Source of the DNA: Bacillota bacterium | Lineage (GTDB): Bacteria > Bacillota > UBA4882 > UBA8346 | DNA length: 64,000 nt | NCBI GenBank assembly: GCA_023410535.1 | Contig: JAEYPR010000012.1 | Location: forward strand, 1-64,000 | Direction of reading: 5' to 3' | Shown here: positions 9,724 to 19,665 of the stretch, one piece after another | Layout: every line of letters begins with the position of its first letter | Numbering within the stretch: position 1 is the first letter of the stretch | The notes under the pieces: generated by a model | What the model was told of the DNA's origin: nothing | The model's input: the letters and a program-made list of their open reading frames with translations, nothing else | The model's database searches: none | Translations under genes and position numbers: made by a program

Positions 9724-10413
9724 CTACATCAACCTCACCAACAGCGGCGCCAAAAACACCGTAATCAACCCGGCGATTCCGATGGTCAGGCCGCTGACCG
9801 CTCCTTCGATCTCGCCCAGTTCCAAGGCTTTGGTGGTGCCGATGGCGTGGGCCGAGGTGCCGATCGCCGCGCCGACCGCCACCTGATCGTGGATCCGGCA
9901 GGCCCGGCAGACGGTCGGGCCAATCACCGCGCCGACGATACCGGTGATGATGATGGCGGCCACGGTAATGGCGGGAATGCCGCCGATCTCTTTGGAGATC
10001 TCCAGCCCAATCGGGGTGGTGACCGATTTGGGAATCAGCGAGACGCTCAAGACCTGACTGAGACCAAAGAGTTTCGCCAAGCCAATAATACTGACTATTC
10101 CAGTCAGGCTGCCGGCGGTGATTCCAACCAAAATTGGTACGATATTTGCTTTCAGCAGCTTAATCTGCCGGTATAACGGAACCGCCAGGACCACCGTGGC
10201 CGGCCCCAGAAAAAAGTTGATGATCTGTCCGCCGCGATTGAAAGAGTGCAGGTCGATCCGAAACCCGATCAAGACCGCAATCACCAAGATCACACTGACC
10301 AGATAGCCGTTTAACAGCGGCCACTTGGTTTTACGGTAGATGAGCATTCCTATCTCAAACGCCAATAACGACAGTAAAATCCCGAACAACGGCGATTCAA
10401 TCAATCCCGTCAT
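9724..10413 (-). CDS. lrgB: LrgB/CidB-family membrane protein
   Basis: 229 aa, multi-spanning. Motifs typical of the family are visible: FFLGPATVVLAVPLY, SVTTPIGLEISKEIGG and the small-residue stretch ending GTTKALELGEIEGA. The start MTGLIESPLFG overlaps the lrgA stop as ATGA, so the pair is translationally coupled. LrgAB/CidAB were described as holin-like regulators of murein hydrolases and have also been linked to pyruvate uptake in Bacillota. No LytTR regulator lies nearby. Confidence 0.93.
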   Translation of the reverse strand: MTGLIESPLFGILLSLLAFEIGMLIYRKTKWPLLNGYLVSVILVIAVLIGFRIDLHSFNRGGQIINFFLGPATVVLAVPLYRQIKLLKANIVPILVGITAGSLTGIVSIIGLAKLFGLSQVLSVSLIPKSVTTPIGLEISKEIGGIPAITVAAIIITGIVGAVIGPTVCRACRIHDQVAVGAAIGTSAHAIGTTKALELGEIEGAVSGLTIGIAGLITVFLAPLLVRLM

Positions 10414-10760
10414 CGTTTGCCTCCCCGTTTCATCCATTGAACGCTGTGGCCGGTAACCACTGTGATCAGGGCGGTGGTGATGATACAAATCGTCACAAAA
10501 GCCAACCATTTGCCGCGCAGTACGCCTAAACAGGTCAACACGCCGACGCCCGCCGGAATGAAAAAGAACGCCAGATGGTCCAGGAGAAAATTACTGAATT
10601 CCTCAATCATCGCCAGTTTGATGAAGCCGCTGCAGAGTCCGATCAAAAGCAGCAACATTCCGATCACATTGCCGGGAATCGGCAGTTTAAAGAGCTGATG
10701 CAGCCATTCCCCGGCGAAACAGATGCCGAAGATGATCGCCGCTTGGCGCAGTAGTTTCAT
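10410..10760 (-). CDS. lrgA: LrgA/CidA holin-like protein
   Basis: 116 aa with four predicted membrane helices and the family motif LFKLPIPGNVIGMLLL. I take ATG 10760 (MKLLRQAAIIF) rather than a longer frame beginning at 10829, because the extra 23 residues are polar and not family-like. It overlaps lrgB by four bases. Partner of LrgB in a two-protein membrane system. Confidence 0.9.
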   Translation of the reverse strand: MKLLRQAAIIFGICFAGEWLHQLFKLPIPGNVIGMLLLLIGLCSGFIKLAMIEEFSNFLLDHLAFFFIPAGVGVLTCLGVLRGKWLAFVTICIITTALITVVTGHSVQWMKRGGKR

Positions 10761-10937
10761 GGTAACCCCGCTTGTGGCAAATATTAAACCAAAGCGGCAT
10801 GACGATGCATCCCGTTTGGTCCATTTCATTATACACCGTTCCAGCGGGGTTTCCCATGCGGTAAATTTAAGGAAATACCGGGAATAAGCTTACAATATTG
10901 TAACTGACGGTTCACCACTGCGCCTAGTTCAGCTCCT

Positions 10938-12710
10938 TCACGTCAAATAGGATTCACTCACCGGGATCGTAAAGCTAAAGACCGATCCCTGATTCAACGA
11001 GCTCTCCACCTTCACTGTACCGTCGTGGGATTCGACGATGTGTTTGACAATGGACAGTCCCAAACCGGTCCCGCCCATCTCCCGGGAACGGGCCTTATCC
11101 ACCCGGTAAAACCGTTCGAAGATCCGGTCCAAATCCTGGGTGGGGATGCCCACCCCGGTGTCGGCCACCGCCACCCGGAGCAACTCCCCTTCCCGCCAGG
11201 CCGATAGGCGCACCTGACCTTCAGCCGGAGTATATTTAAAAGCGTTATCCAAGAGATTGATCAACACCTGCTTGATCTGATTCCGGTTACCGAATACCCA
11301 TGGCAATTCAGCCTGGGGCAAATTCAACTCAAAATGTGGCGTCGAACCTGCCAGCGGTTCAAAACGCTCTTCGACCTCGTGGAAGAGGTCAACGATATCA
11401 AACGGCTCTTTGGCCACTTCCGCCTTAGAGTCCAGCCGCGCCAAGGCCAACAGATCGTTAATCAGATTGCTCAAGCGGTCGCATTCCTGATCGATGGCAC
11501 GCAAGTAGCGGAGCAACATCTCCGATTCTTTCCAACCGCCGTTCAACAACGTTTCCGCCATCGCCTTGACCGAAGTGATCGGAGTCCGCAACTCATGGGA
11601 GACATTGGCGACAAAGTCCTGGCGCACCCGTTCCAAACGACGGATCTGGGTCAAGTCGTGTAGGACGACGATGGTTCCGACCACCCGGCCCGGAGTGTCT
11701 TTTAACGGCGCCAAAAAGATCTGGAGCAAACGGTTGCTGGGAAAATGCAACGCCAGTTCGCTCTCTTGCGGTTCCTTGTAGCGGTTCACGTCTTGAATCA
11801 GGTCGAGCAAATGATGGTTGAACACCGCCTCCATCACCGGCCGTCCGATAATGTTCTTCGGATCCAACTGCAGCATTCCTTGAGCGGCCGGATTGGCCAA
11901 CACCACCCGGAGTTTCTGGTCAATCACCAGAATCCCGTCGGCCAAGTTCTCTAAAATCACTTCCAGCTTCCGCTTCTCCTCCTCAATCAGCGAAAAGGAA
12001 TCGGACAGTTGCTGGGCCATACTATTGAACGCCAGCCCCAGATCGGCCAATTCATCCCGGCCAAAGAAACGGACCCGTCCGGTCAAGTCCCCTTTGGCAA
12101 TCCCGGTCGCCAGGCGTTCCAACTCCAAGATCGGCTGGCTGATCTGGCGCATCACGGCCAAACCGATCACAAACGCCAATAGCGCTGTGATCGTAATTCC
12201 GCCGCCGATCAACACCCGCAAGCGGAACAGCATTTGGTCCAACCGGCTCTGGCCCTGCGCCACCCGGACCACCCCGGCAATCCGCTTGTCAATCATGATC
12301 GGAACGGCGGTATAAATCATATTGGTTCCCAAAGTATGACTGTAACGAGTGGTCGTGCCGGGACGGCCTTCAAGCGCCTCTTTCACTTCCGGACGGCCGG
12401 CATGGTTCTCCATCCGGTACGGATTCTCCGCCGAATCTTCCAGTACTTTCCCGGAGCGGTCGATAATGGTCACGCGACTCTCGGCCGCTTGGGCCGCCTG
12501 AGACGTTACTTGTTCCAATTTAGACAGGTCTTGCAATTGCTGAATGGACTCAAAGCGGCCGCTGATCAACTTGGCTTGGGTCAACAGTTGCTGGTGCAAG
12601 GTCTGCCGGATCCGGCCCTCCTCAAAGTTAGTGAAGTAACTGGCCAAAATCAGCAGCATCAGTCCGATGCCGATAACATAAAAAAGAAAGAGCCGGGTGC
12701 GAAATTTCAT
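10938..12710 (-). CDS. phoR: PhoR sensor histidine kinase
   Basis: 590 aa. Two membrane helices (about 7-27 and 165-185) enclose an extracytoplasmic region; then HAMP (about 188-240), PAS (about 245-355), HisKA with VSHELRTPITS as phospho-acceptor, and HATPase with N (NLLDNAFKYTP), G1 (DTGVGIP), F and G2 (GGTGLGLSIV) boxes. Domain order matches PhoR of Bacillota and the gene closes the pst-phoU-phoP operon. AAGGAGGG precedes ATG 12710. It should phosphorylate PhoP under phosphate limitation, probably in concert with PstSCAB and PhoU. Confidence 0.93.
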   Translation of the reverse strand: MKFRTRLFLFYVIGIGLMLLILASYFTNFEEGRIRQTLHQQLLTQAKLISGRFESIQQLQDLSKLEQVTSQAAQAAESRVTIIDRSGKVLEDSAENPYRMENHAGRPEVKEALEGRPGTTTRYSHTLGTNMIYTAVPIMIDKRIAGVVRVAQGQSRLDQMLFRLRVLIGGGITITALLAFVIGLAVMRQISQPILELERLATGIAKGDLTGRVRFFGRDELADLGLAFNSMAQQLSDSFSLIEEEKRKLEVILENLADGILVIDQKLRVVLANPAAQGMLQLDPKNIIGRPVMEAVFNHHLLDLIQDVNRYKEPQESELALHFPSNRLLQIFLAPLKDTPGRVVGTIVVLHDLTQIRRLERVRQDFVANVSHELRTPITSVKAMAETLLNGGWKESEMLLRYLRAIDQECDRLSNLINDLLALARLDSKAEVAKEPFDIVDLFHEVEERFEPLAGSTPHFELNLPQAELPWVFGNRNQIKQVLINLLDNAFKYTPAEGQVRLSAWREGELLRVAVADTGVGIPTQDLDRIFERFYRVDKARSREMGGTGLGLSIVKHIVESHDGTVKVESSLNQGSVFSFTIPVSESYLT

Positions 12711-12817
12711 GCCGGGCCCTCCTTGATTAAATATTTAAAAAACAAAACGGGCCTATGCCGCTCCACCTAACCGATTCTCTTAATTCGCTTGCGCGAACGG
12801 TAGCTTGCGTGGACGAC

Positions 12818-13510
12818 TTATTTCTTAAACTTGTAACCGACCCCGCGAACCGTCAAAATATACTGCGGATTTCCGGGATCTTCCTCGATCTTCTCCCGCA
12901 ACCAGCGGATATGCACGTCCACGGTGCGGTCATCCCCGTAGAAGTCGTTGCCCCAGACCAGGTTGAGCAACTGTTCCCTGGTCAACACCTGGCCGGGATG
13001 GCTGGCTAAGATCCGCAACAGCTCGTATTCTTTGCTCGATAAATTGACGACCTGGCCCTTGACGGTCACCTCATGACCAAGCAAGTCGATCTGCAGCTCG
13101 TGACTGGCCAATAATTGAGGCGGCGCTTCGTTACCGGCCGGGACGACGGCGGTCCGCTTTAATACCGTCTTGATCCGGGCGACCAACTCCCGCATGCTGA
13201 AAGGTTTGGTCACATAATCGTCAGCGCCGAGTTCGAGCCCTAAGACCCGGTCGATCTCGCCCTCTTTGGCGGTCAACATGATGATCGGGACATTGGAGTG
13301 GTGTCGCAACGACCGGCAGACCTCTAAGCCGTTCATTCCCGGCAGCATCAGATCGAGCAAGATCAGATCGACCGCTTCATCCTCCGCCAACTGCATCCCG
13401 CTGACGCCGTCGCCGGCGGAGATCACCTCGTACCCTTCTTGCTTTAAACTATAACTGACCGATTCCACAATCATCGGTTCATCGTCAATGATCAAAATTC
13501 GTTTGGGCAT
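12818..13510 (-). CDS. phoP: PhoP/PhoB response regulator
   Basis: 230 aa OmpR/PhoB type. The receiver domain has DDE near residues 10-12 and the phospho-acceptor aspartate in LILLDLMLPGMNG; the C-terminal winged helix includes LLNLVWGNDFYGDDRTVDVHIRWLR-like recognition sequence. GAGGTG sits six bases before ATG 13510, so I prefer it over a GTG nine bases earlier. It lies between phoU and phoR and is the likely binder of the 11-bp TTAAT arrays before pstS and the ppk operon. Confidence 0.94.
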   Translation of the reverse strand: MPKRILIIDDEPMIVESVSYSLKQEGYEVISAGDGVSGMQLAEDEAVDLILLDLMLPGMNGLEVCRSLRHHSNVPIIMLTAKEGEIDRVLGLELGADDYVTKPFSMRELVARIKTVLKRTAVVPAGNEAPPQLLASHELQIDLLGHEVTVKGQVVNLSSKEYELLRILASHPGQVLTREQLLNLVWGNDFYGDDRTVDVHIRWLREKIEEDPGNPQYILTVRGVGYKFKK

Positions 13511-13528
13511 CTGTATCACCTCGTCATT

Positions 13529-14185
13529 TCAGTAGCGTTCGTTATGCCCGGTCACCAAATAAATTACCCGCTCGCCGATATTGGTGGCATGGTCGGCGAC
13601 CCGTTCCAGATAACGGGCGGCAAACAACAGATTAAGCGTCTGGACAATCCGGTGCGATTCGCCGCCTTCCAGGATAAACCCGGTCAACTCGTTGAAGACG
13701 TTCTCATACACCTGATCGACTTCGTCATCGCGCAGACAAGTGCGTTTGGCTGCCTCGACATCGCGATCGACAAACGCTTTCAGACTGTCGCGGACCATCC
13801 CCTCCGCCAGGTGGGCCATCTTCGGAATATCCACCAACGGTTTGATCAGTTTTTCGCCGGAGATCCGCTGGGTAATTTCAGCGATATTGGTGGCGTGGTC
13901 GGCAATCCGTTCCAGATCCGAGACGGTCTTCAACACCGTGGTCACCACGCGCAAATCCCGGGCCAGCGGCTGTTGTAACGCGATCAGCCGGATACAATCA
14001 TCCTCAATCTTCTGCGACAGTTCATCGATTAAGTCATCCCCATCGATGATCCGTTGCGCCAAATCCACATCGAGTTTGGATAAGGCCTCCACCGAAAGGT
14101 GGATCGCTTCTTCAACCATACTTCCCATCCGCAGCATCTCTTGTTGCAATTCACTGAGCGCTTTGTCAAAACCTTCCCGAGTCAT
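13529..14185 (-). CDS. phoU: PhoU phosphate-signalling protein
   Basis: 218 aa, all-helical, two PhoU repeats each carrying the ADHATNI(A/G)E-type metal-binding motif (visible twice, near residues 95 and 200). PhoU links the Pst transporter to PhoR and damps the Pho response. GGGGTG precedes ATG 14185. The gap to phoP is 18 bases, to pstB 181 bases. Confidence 0.95.
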   Translation of the reverse strand: MTREGFDKALSELQQEMLRMGSMVEEAIHLSVEALSKLDVDLAQRIIDGDDLIDELSQKIEDDCIRLIALQQPLARDLRVVTTVLKTVSDLERIADHATNIAEITQRISGEKLIKPLVDIPKMAHLAEGMVRDSLKAFVDRDVEAAKRTCLRDDEVDQVYENVFNELTGFILEGGESHRIVQTLNLLFAARYLERVADHATNIGERVIYLVTGHNERY

Positions 14186-14366
14186 CGTATCACCCCTATT
14201 TTATCAGGCATTTCCTGGTTTATTTTGATGAGTTCCTTCCCAAATTTAGCGCAAAATGCGAATCGCTTATTAAAGGGATTGTGGTAATTGGTAATTCTCT
14301 TATTTAGTATACAAAAAAACTTTCAATGATACCAGTTACTTTCATCATCCGAATATCAGCCGAATA

Positions 14367-15122
14367 TCAGCCGAACCGTCCGGTCAGATAATCTTCGGTC
14401 TCTTTCTGTTGGGGATTGGTCATCACCGATTCGGTCGGACCGTATTCCACCAACCGTCCCAACAGGAAAAAGCCGAGGTGGTCGGAGATTCGGGCCGCTT
14501 GTTGCATGTTGTGGGTTACAATCACAATCGTATAAGCCTTTTTTAATTCCATAATTAAGTCTTCAATCTTCCCGGTGGAGATGGGGTCCAGCGCCGAGGC
14601 CGGTTCATCCATCAGCAACACTTCCGGTTCGACCGCCAACAGCCGGGCGATGCACAGCCGTTGCTGCTGCCCCCCGGAGAGCCGCAACGCCGGAGTATGC
14701 AAACGGTCTTTCACTTCATCCCATAAAGCCGACCCCGTCAGACTCTTTTCAACGACCTCGTTTAAGGCCTGCTTGTCTTTTAGGCCGTGCACTCGCGGCC
14801 CATAGGCGATATTGTCGTAGATCGACATTGGGAAGGGATTGGGTCGTTGAAAAACCATGCCAACCCGTTTACGCAGCATCACCACGTCGACTTTGGGTTG
14901 GTAAATCTCTTCTCCGTCCAAGGTGACCCGGCCCTCGATCCGGATATTTTCGATCAGGTCGTTCATCCGGTTTAACGAGCGGAGAAAAGTACTTTTACCA
15001 CAACCGGAGGGACCGATCAACGCGGTAACGTTCCGGTCGGGAATCTCCATGTTAATCTCTTTTAACGCCTGGAAATCACCGTAAAATAGGTTAAACTTTT
15101 CAGCCGTAATTTTCATATCCAT
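14367..15122 (-). CDS. pstB: Phosphate ABC transporter ATP-binding protein PstB
   Basis: 251 aa. Walker A GPSGCGKST, signature LSGGQQQRLCIARLLA, Walker B VLLMDEPASALDP, H-loop VTHNMQQA. Length is standard for PstB. A second in-frame ATG at 15116 is possible; AGGAGG lies upstream. Energises phosphate import through PstA/PstC. Confidence 0.96.
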   Translation of the reverse strand: MDMKITAEKFNLFYGDFQALKEINMEIPDRNVTALIGPSGCGKSTFLRSLNRMNDLIENIRIEGRVTLDGEEIYQPKVDVVMLRKRVGMVFQRPNPFPMSIYDNIAYGPRVHGLKDKQALNEVVEKSLTGSALWDEVKDRLHTPALRLSGGQQQRLCIARLLAVEPEVLLMDEPASALDPISTGKIEDLIMELKKAYTIVIVTHNMQQAARISDHLGFFLLGRLVEYGPTESVMTNPQQKETEDYLTGRFG

Positions 15123-15172
15123 GATGGTATATCCTCCTAAACTTCGCTCACCCGCGCTGCCACGGGCAACTA

Positions 15173-16012
15173 CTAGGCCTTCAGCCGCAAGGCGAACCGG
15201 CTCATTAACAGACTGGCGACGGTGTTAATCAGCCAAATAGTGATAATCAGCACGCTGGCCGTTGCATAAGCGCGGGGTAACGACAGCCCTTCGGCGGCCA
15301 AGGTATATAAATGCAGGGTCATCGGGCGGGCCGGGTCCATCACCGAAATCGGCAAGCGTAAAGCGCCGCCCACCGTCAACCAGACGGCTGCGGTTTCCCC
15401 GATCGCCCGACCGATACTTAGGACAATTCCGGTCACGATACCCGGCAACGCCGCCGGAACGACGACTTTAATGGTGGTCACCCATTTAGTTGCCCCCAAC
15501 GCCAAGCTACCTTCGCGGTACGCGCGAGGCACCGCCTTAATGGCTTCTTCGGAGGTCCGGATGATGGTCGGCAGCAACATAATGGCCAAGGTGATGCCGC
15601 CCGAGAGAATCGAGAACCCAAAGTGCAGAAAGGTCACTAAAAAGGCGAACCCGAACAAGCCAAAGATGATCGAAGGCACCCCCGCTAAAGTTTCCGTCGC
15701 AAACCGGATCACCCGGGTGGCCCAATTTTCCTTGGTGTATTCCGTCAGATAGATTGCCGAACCGACACCGACCGGCACGGCGATCACCAACGCGATAAAG
15801 GTTAAATAAATCGACCCGATAATGGTTGGGAAGATTCCGCCCTCCCGGCCCATCGCTCGGGGATAACCGGTTAAAAACTCCCAACTGACCGAGGGCAATC
15901 CTTCTTTAAGAATAAAACCAATAATCAATAATAAGCAACCGATCACCACCACCGCCGTGGACCACAACAGGGTAAACGCCCCATATTGGGATAACTTAAC
16001 ACTAGCGCGCAT
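15173..16012 (-). CDS. pstA: Phosphate ABC permease PstA
   Basis: 279 aa, six predicted membrane helices, with the permease EAA-loop region EEAIKAVPRAYREGSLALGATKW. Its ATG shares one base with the pstC stop (TGATG), so the two subunits are translationally coupled. Confidence 0.95.
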   Translation of the reverse strand: MRASVKLSQYGAFTLLWSTAVVVIGCLLLIIGFILKEGLPSVSWEFLTGYPRAMGREGGIFPTIIGSIYLTFIALVIAVPVGVGSAIYLTEYTKENWATRVIRFATETLAGVPSIIFGLFGFAFLVTFLHFGFSILSGGITLAIMLLPTIIRTSEEAIKAVPRAYREGSLALGATKWVTTIKVVVPAALPGIVTGIVLSIGRAIGETAAVWLTVGGALRLPISVMDPARPMTLHLYTLAAEGLSLPRAYATASVLIITIWLINTVASLLMSRFALRLKA

Positions 16013-16881
16013 CAGGTTCCAACCTTCTTTCTGGAGATGATCAACGCTGTCGAGTTGATCAGGATGATCAGGACAAATAAGAATATTCCCACCGTGAACA
16101 ATGCCTGAGCGTGTTCACCCGAGGCGTAGGACCATTCCTGGCCGATGGTTCCGGTCAAGGTCGGACCGGGATCCAGGATCGATTTGGCGACCAAGGGGGT
16201 ATTCCCGGTCACCATGATCACGGCCATGGTCTCGCCTAACGCCCGTCCCATTCCCAAGATGACCGAAGCCATAATTCCCGACTTGGCGGCCGGGACCAGC
16301 ACTTTATAAATAGTCTGCCAATAGGTCGCCCCCAATGCCAGGGAGGCTTCCTTATAGTCGCGGGGGACCGCCCGAAGCGCGTCTTCGGAGACGCTGATGA
16401 TGGTCGGCAAGATCATTACCGCCAAAATCACTCCGCCGGACAAGAGGCTAAATCCCACCCCGCCGAAGAGCGCGCGCATGGCGGGAACCAAAATCACCAA
16501 GCCAAAGAAGCCGTACACTACCGACGGAATCCCCGCCAGCAGATTGACGGCCGGACGGACAAACCGCGAAACCTTTTCCGGAGCGATCTCGGCCATAAAC
16601 ACCGCGCAACCGATCCCCAGCGGCACTCCCAAAACCAACGCCGCCAGCGTTACAAAACAGGAACCGACTAACAACGGCAACATGCCGTAACCGCCGCCGG
16701 TCGGTTGCCAATCTTTCCCCGCCGCCAATGCCCAAGGGCCAAACTTTGCCAATACCGGCCATCCTTCCTTAAAGACAAACAGGATAATCAATAAGACGCT
16801 GGCCACAGCCACGCAGGCGATGGTGAATAAGGTACCGGTAATAATCTGTTCTTTCTTTTTAACCCATTCGTATGCTTCCAT
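16012..16881 (-). CDS. pstC: Phosphate ABC permease PstC
   Basis: 289 aa, six predicted helices, EAA-loop DALRAVPRDYKEASLALGAT. GGAGG five bases before ATG 16881 sets the start; a TTG four codons upstream overlaps that ribosome site and is unlikely. It is separated from pstS by a terminator-like hairpin. Confidence 0.95.
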   Translation of the reverse strand: MEAYEWVKKKEQIITGTLFTIACVAVASVLLIILFVFKEGWPVLAKFGPWALAAGKDWQPTGGGYGMLPLLVGSCFVTLAALVLGVPLGIGCAVFMAEIAPEKVSRFVRPAVNLLAGIPSVVYGFFGLVILVPAMRALFGGVGFSLLSGGVILAVMILPTIISVSEDALRAVPRDYKEASLALGATYWQTIYKVLVPAAKSGIMASVILGMGRALGETMAVIMVTGNTPLVAKSILDPGPTLTGTIGQEWSYASGEHAQALFTVGIFLFVLIILINSTALIISRKKVGT

Positions 16882-16890
16882 GTTTTCCTC

Positions 16891-16923
16891 CAAAAAAATA
16901 GGCCTTATACGGTAGGCCTATTT
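16891..16923 (-). terminator. Attenuator hairpin between pstS and pstC
   Basis: On the minus strand AATAGGCCT and AGGCCTATT form a 9-bp stem followed by seven T; the pstS stop TAG lies in the 5' arm. The pstC ribosome binding site follows at once. It looks like a leaky terminator that would raise pstS transcript over pstCAB. Confidence 0.75.
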
Positions 16924-17715
16924 TACCGGGACGAGCCCTTGTTGGGCCACAATCCGCTGGCCCTCTTCCAAAACATATTGGACAAACTTTTCGATTGGTT
17001 CCGCCGCCTTTTGAGGATAAATAAAGAGAAACGGACGGATGATCGGATATTTTTTAGTCTGAACGGTATCGTGGTTACAAGCGACGCCGTTGATTTGCAA
17101 CGTTTTGATCGAAGCGTTTACCGCGTCGAGGGATATATAACCGATGGCGTCGGGATTGCCGGAAACCGCCTGGCGCACTGCGCCGGTCGAACCTTGGACC
17201 AAGGTCTTGGGAGAACTTTTTTCCGCTCCCATCACCAGTTCCGTGAAGGCGCCACGGGTTCCCGAACCTTCTTCCCGGTTGATGATAACGATGTCTTTGC
17301 TCGGACCGCCCACTTGAGACCAGTTTGTCATCTTGCCGCTGTAGATCGCTTGCAATTGCTCCAAGGTCAAATTTTGAACCGGATTTCCCGGATGAGTAAT
17401 GATCGCGATACCGTCAATAGCAATCTCGACCACCTTTAGGTCGCTTTTTTGTTCGCCGGGCTTCAACAACCGGGAACTGGTGCCAAGCTCCGCCGTACCG
17501 TCAGTGACCGCTTTGATTCCGGCACTGGAACCGCCGCCTTGCACATTAATCGAAACTCCGGGGTTGTTTTTCTGATATTCTTCCGCTAACATTTCCGCGA
17601 TCGGTTGCACCGAAGTGGAGCCGACGATGTTCATCCGGTCGGACGTGCCGCAACCGGCGATAGCGAGGGTAGCTAAGACCAAAACTCCAATGGTTGCCAG
17701 TAATTTTTGTTTCAA
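16918..17715 (-). CDS. pstS: Phosphate-binding lipoprotein PstS
   Basis: 265 aa from a TTG start at 17715 (AAGGGGTG upstream); this gives a clean lipoprotein signal peptide ending in the lipobox IAGC. The binding-protein core shows VGSTSVQPIAE, QGGGSSAGI and NREEGSGTRGAF, phosphate-contacting loops of PstS. Lipid-anchored substrate receptor of PstCAB and head gene of the pst-pho operon, directly downstream of a four-repeat PhoP box. Confidence 0.95.
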   Translation of the reverse strand: MKQKLLATIGVLVLATLAIAGCGTSDRMNIVGSTSVQPIAEMLAEEYQKNNPGVSINVQGGGSSAGIKAVTDGTAELGTSSRLLKPGEQKSDLKVVEIAIDGIAIITHPGNPVQNLTLEQLQAIYSGKMTNWSQVGGPSKDIVIINREEGSGTRGAFTELVMGAEKSSPKTLVQGSTGAVRQAVSGNPDAIGYISLDAVNASIKTLQINGVACNHDTVQTKKYPIIRPFLFIYPQKAAEPIEKFVQYVLEEGQRIVAQQGLVPVK

Positions 17716-17755
17716 GAAATTACACCCCTTTTCATGCTTATCGTACAAAAAGGGA

Positions 17756-17793
17756 ATTAAGCCTGATTAAACTCAATATTAAGAATAGATTAA
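17756..17793 (-). promoter_or_regulatory. PhoP box of the pst operon (four 11-bp-spaced repeats)
   Basis: Read on the minus strand, TTAAT occurs at 17789-17793, 17778-17782, 17766-17770 and 17756-17760 (spacings 11, 12, 10), with CTTAATC/TTTAATC context. A -10-like TACGAT (17745-17740) follows. Helically phased direct repeats that cover the -35 region are the known form of Pho-regulon activator sites. Confidence 0.8.
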
Positions 17794-17925
17794 GACATGG
17801 TGTCGCACCAAATATTTGAGACCGACTTGATAGCGTTAATTTATCCACATTCGCTTGATTTAATTTTTCCGGGACTTCATTGCCGGCGAACGCATTCCAT
17901 ACTTCGTTGCGCTGTGCAATTGCGA

Positions 17926-19665
17926 TCAGGCGAATTTAGCCACCGCTTGCCGTAGATTGTCGCCCCAATGGGCCAGGATCTGACTGGCGGCGATCATCTC
18001 CTGCGTGCAGCTATGATGTTCCACCACCGCACTGGAGGCGCTTTCGGTGCCGGCTTGATGTTCGGTGGCGATCCGGGTGATCTGCTCCACCGCTTTTAAG
18101 ACCTGCGAGTGTTCCTCGGTTAACCGGACCGTAAATTGGGTCACCGTGCCCAACTCCTGATTGACCTGACGCGCTGCCGCGATGATGGCGTCAAAGACAA
18201 CGCCTAAGCCCGAGACGGCCCGTTCCCCGTCGAGAATCACTTGATTTTCGGTTTCGATCATCCCCGACAATTTACCGAAGACGTTTTGGATCCGACTGAC
18301 CAGTTTCTGAACTTCATTGGAGGCGGTTTTGGTCTGCAGCGCCAGTTGACCGATGGACTCCGCGACTACCCCGAAGCCCCGCCCGTGTTCGCCGGCCCGG
18401 GCCGCTTCGATGGTGGCGTTGAGCGCCAACAGATTGGTTTGATCGGCGACATCCCGAACCGTCGCCGCAGTTTTGCCGATCTCTTGAGATAAGGTTTGCA
18501 GTTGCACCATCATCTCGTCGGAGACGGACATGAACTGTTCAATCCGGTGCATCTTCTCAACCACCGTGCCGGCCACCGATTCGCCATGCAGGGCTTTGGC
18601 GACGGTGTTCTCCGATAAGTCGTCAATGGTATGAACCGTCTGGTTGATGAAGTCGGAAAAGTCGCTGACCATCCGCACCACTTCATGAATGGACGCCACC
18701 CGCAATTGTTGTTGTTCGGCGCCCACCGCCACCTGCGACAGGGTTTCGACCAGCTGCTGAGTGACCGTGGACGCGTCATGAGTTCCATGGAGCAATAAGC
18801 GGCTGTTTTCATTCACCTTTTCCGCGGCCTGCTTAATCTCTTCGACCAATGACCGGAGTTCCGACGCCATCGTATTAAAGCAGTGACCCACTTCGCCAAA
18901 TTCGTCATTCCGAGCTTCCGGCACCACTACCTCCAGGTCGCCGCCGGCAATCTTGCGGGCGCCCGCCGCGATGGAATGTAACGGCCGGATGATACAAAAC
19001 GCGGTCAACAGGCTGATGCCGATCGTCAATACGACGGTACCGATAATCACCACTAAGGTTGCAAACTGTTGCTTCTCATAGGTGACTCGGGCTTCCGCCT
19101 TAGCCAATACCGCCCGTTGCCGGTAGTCGGTCTCGATCATCCGGTCGATCCCGCCGATCAGGAAAAACCGTTTTTTGGTGATCTCCTGCATTAACGCCGC
19201 GTCCTGAAAACGATCGAAGTCGGTGGTCAAATTGTGATAAAGCTGCGCATAATCCTTCCAATACCCCTGAATCTCCGCAATCCGTTTCCGTTGTTCCGGT
19301 CCGGTGGCCTGTCCGCTCAAACGCTCAAAGGAATAGTCCACCGTCCGCGTCACGGTGTTGCGCAAAAATTCATTGTGGATGTAACGTAAGGCAACCGCAT
19401 CGTGTTGCAACAAGGCGTCTCTGGTTGCCACCTCCAATTCGGAGATATACGAACGAATGTCATGGATGTAGGCCATCGGCTCCAATTCCTGATCAATCAC
19501 CGTGTCCAGCGCTTTACTGATCTTATGCAGGTTCTGCTGACTGACCCAAGCGATCGCCAATACCGCCAGCAAAACCAGACCAAAACCGATCGCCATCTTC
19601 CAGATCATCTTTAAATTAAGATAAACTTGGACAACCGGCCGGACAATCCGTTGCAACATATTCAT
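17926..19665 (-). CDS. Methyl-accepting chemotaxis protein
   Basis: 579 aa. Membrane helices near 24-44 and 205-225 flank a four-helix-bundle sensor; then HAMP and a cytoplasmic signalling domain with the hairpin tip VADQTNLLALNATIEAARAGE and GRGFGVVAESIGQLA. AAGGAGGAG precedes ATG 19665. It stands between the pst operon and the zinc-ribbon gene, behind that gene's terminator, so it has its own transcript. A role in phosphate taxis is possible from position but nothing in the sensor shows it. Confidence 0.93.
   Translation of the reverse strand: MNMLQRIVRPVVQVYLNLKMIWKMAIGFGLVLLAVLAIAWVSQQNLHKISKALDTVIDQELEPMAYIHDIRSYISELEVATRDALLQHDAVALRYIHNEFLRNTVTRTVDYSFERLSGQATGPEQRKRIAEIQGYWKDYAQLYHNLTTDFDRFQDAALMQEITKKRFFLIGGIDRMIETDYRQRAVLAKAEARVTYEKQQFATLVVIIGTVVLTIGISLLTAFCIIRPLHSIAAGARKIAGGDLEVVVPEARNDEFGEVGHCFNTMASELRSLVEEIKQAAEKVNENSRLLLHGTHDASTVTQQLVETLSQVAVGAEQQQLRVASIHEVVRMVSDFSDFINQTVHTIDDLSENTVAKALHGESVAGTVVEKMHRIEQFMSVSDEMMVQLQTLSQEIGKTAATVRDVADQTNLLALNATIEAARAGEHGRGFGVVAESIGQLALQTKTASNEVQKLVSRIQNVFGKLSGMIETENQVILDGERAVSGLGVVFDAIIAAARQVNQELGTVTQFTVRLTEEHSQVLKAVEQITRIATEHQAGTESASSAVVEHHSCTQEMIAASQILAHWGDNLRQAVAKFA

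Noticed and set aside
14351..14373. Direct repeat GAATATCAGCC at the pstB end
   Set aside because: Only two copies of 11 bases next to the stop codon; no evidence of function.
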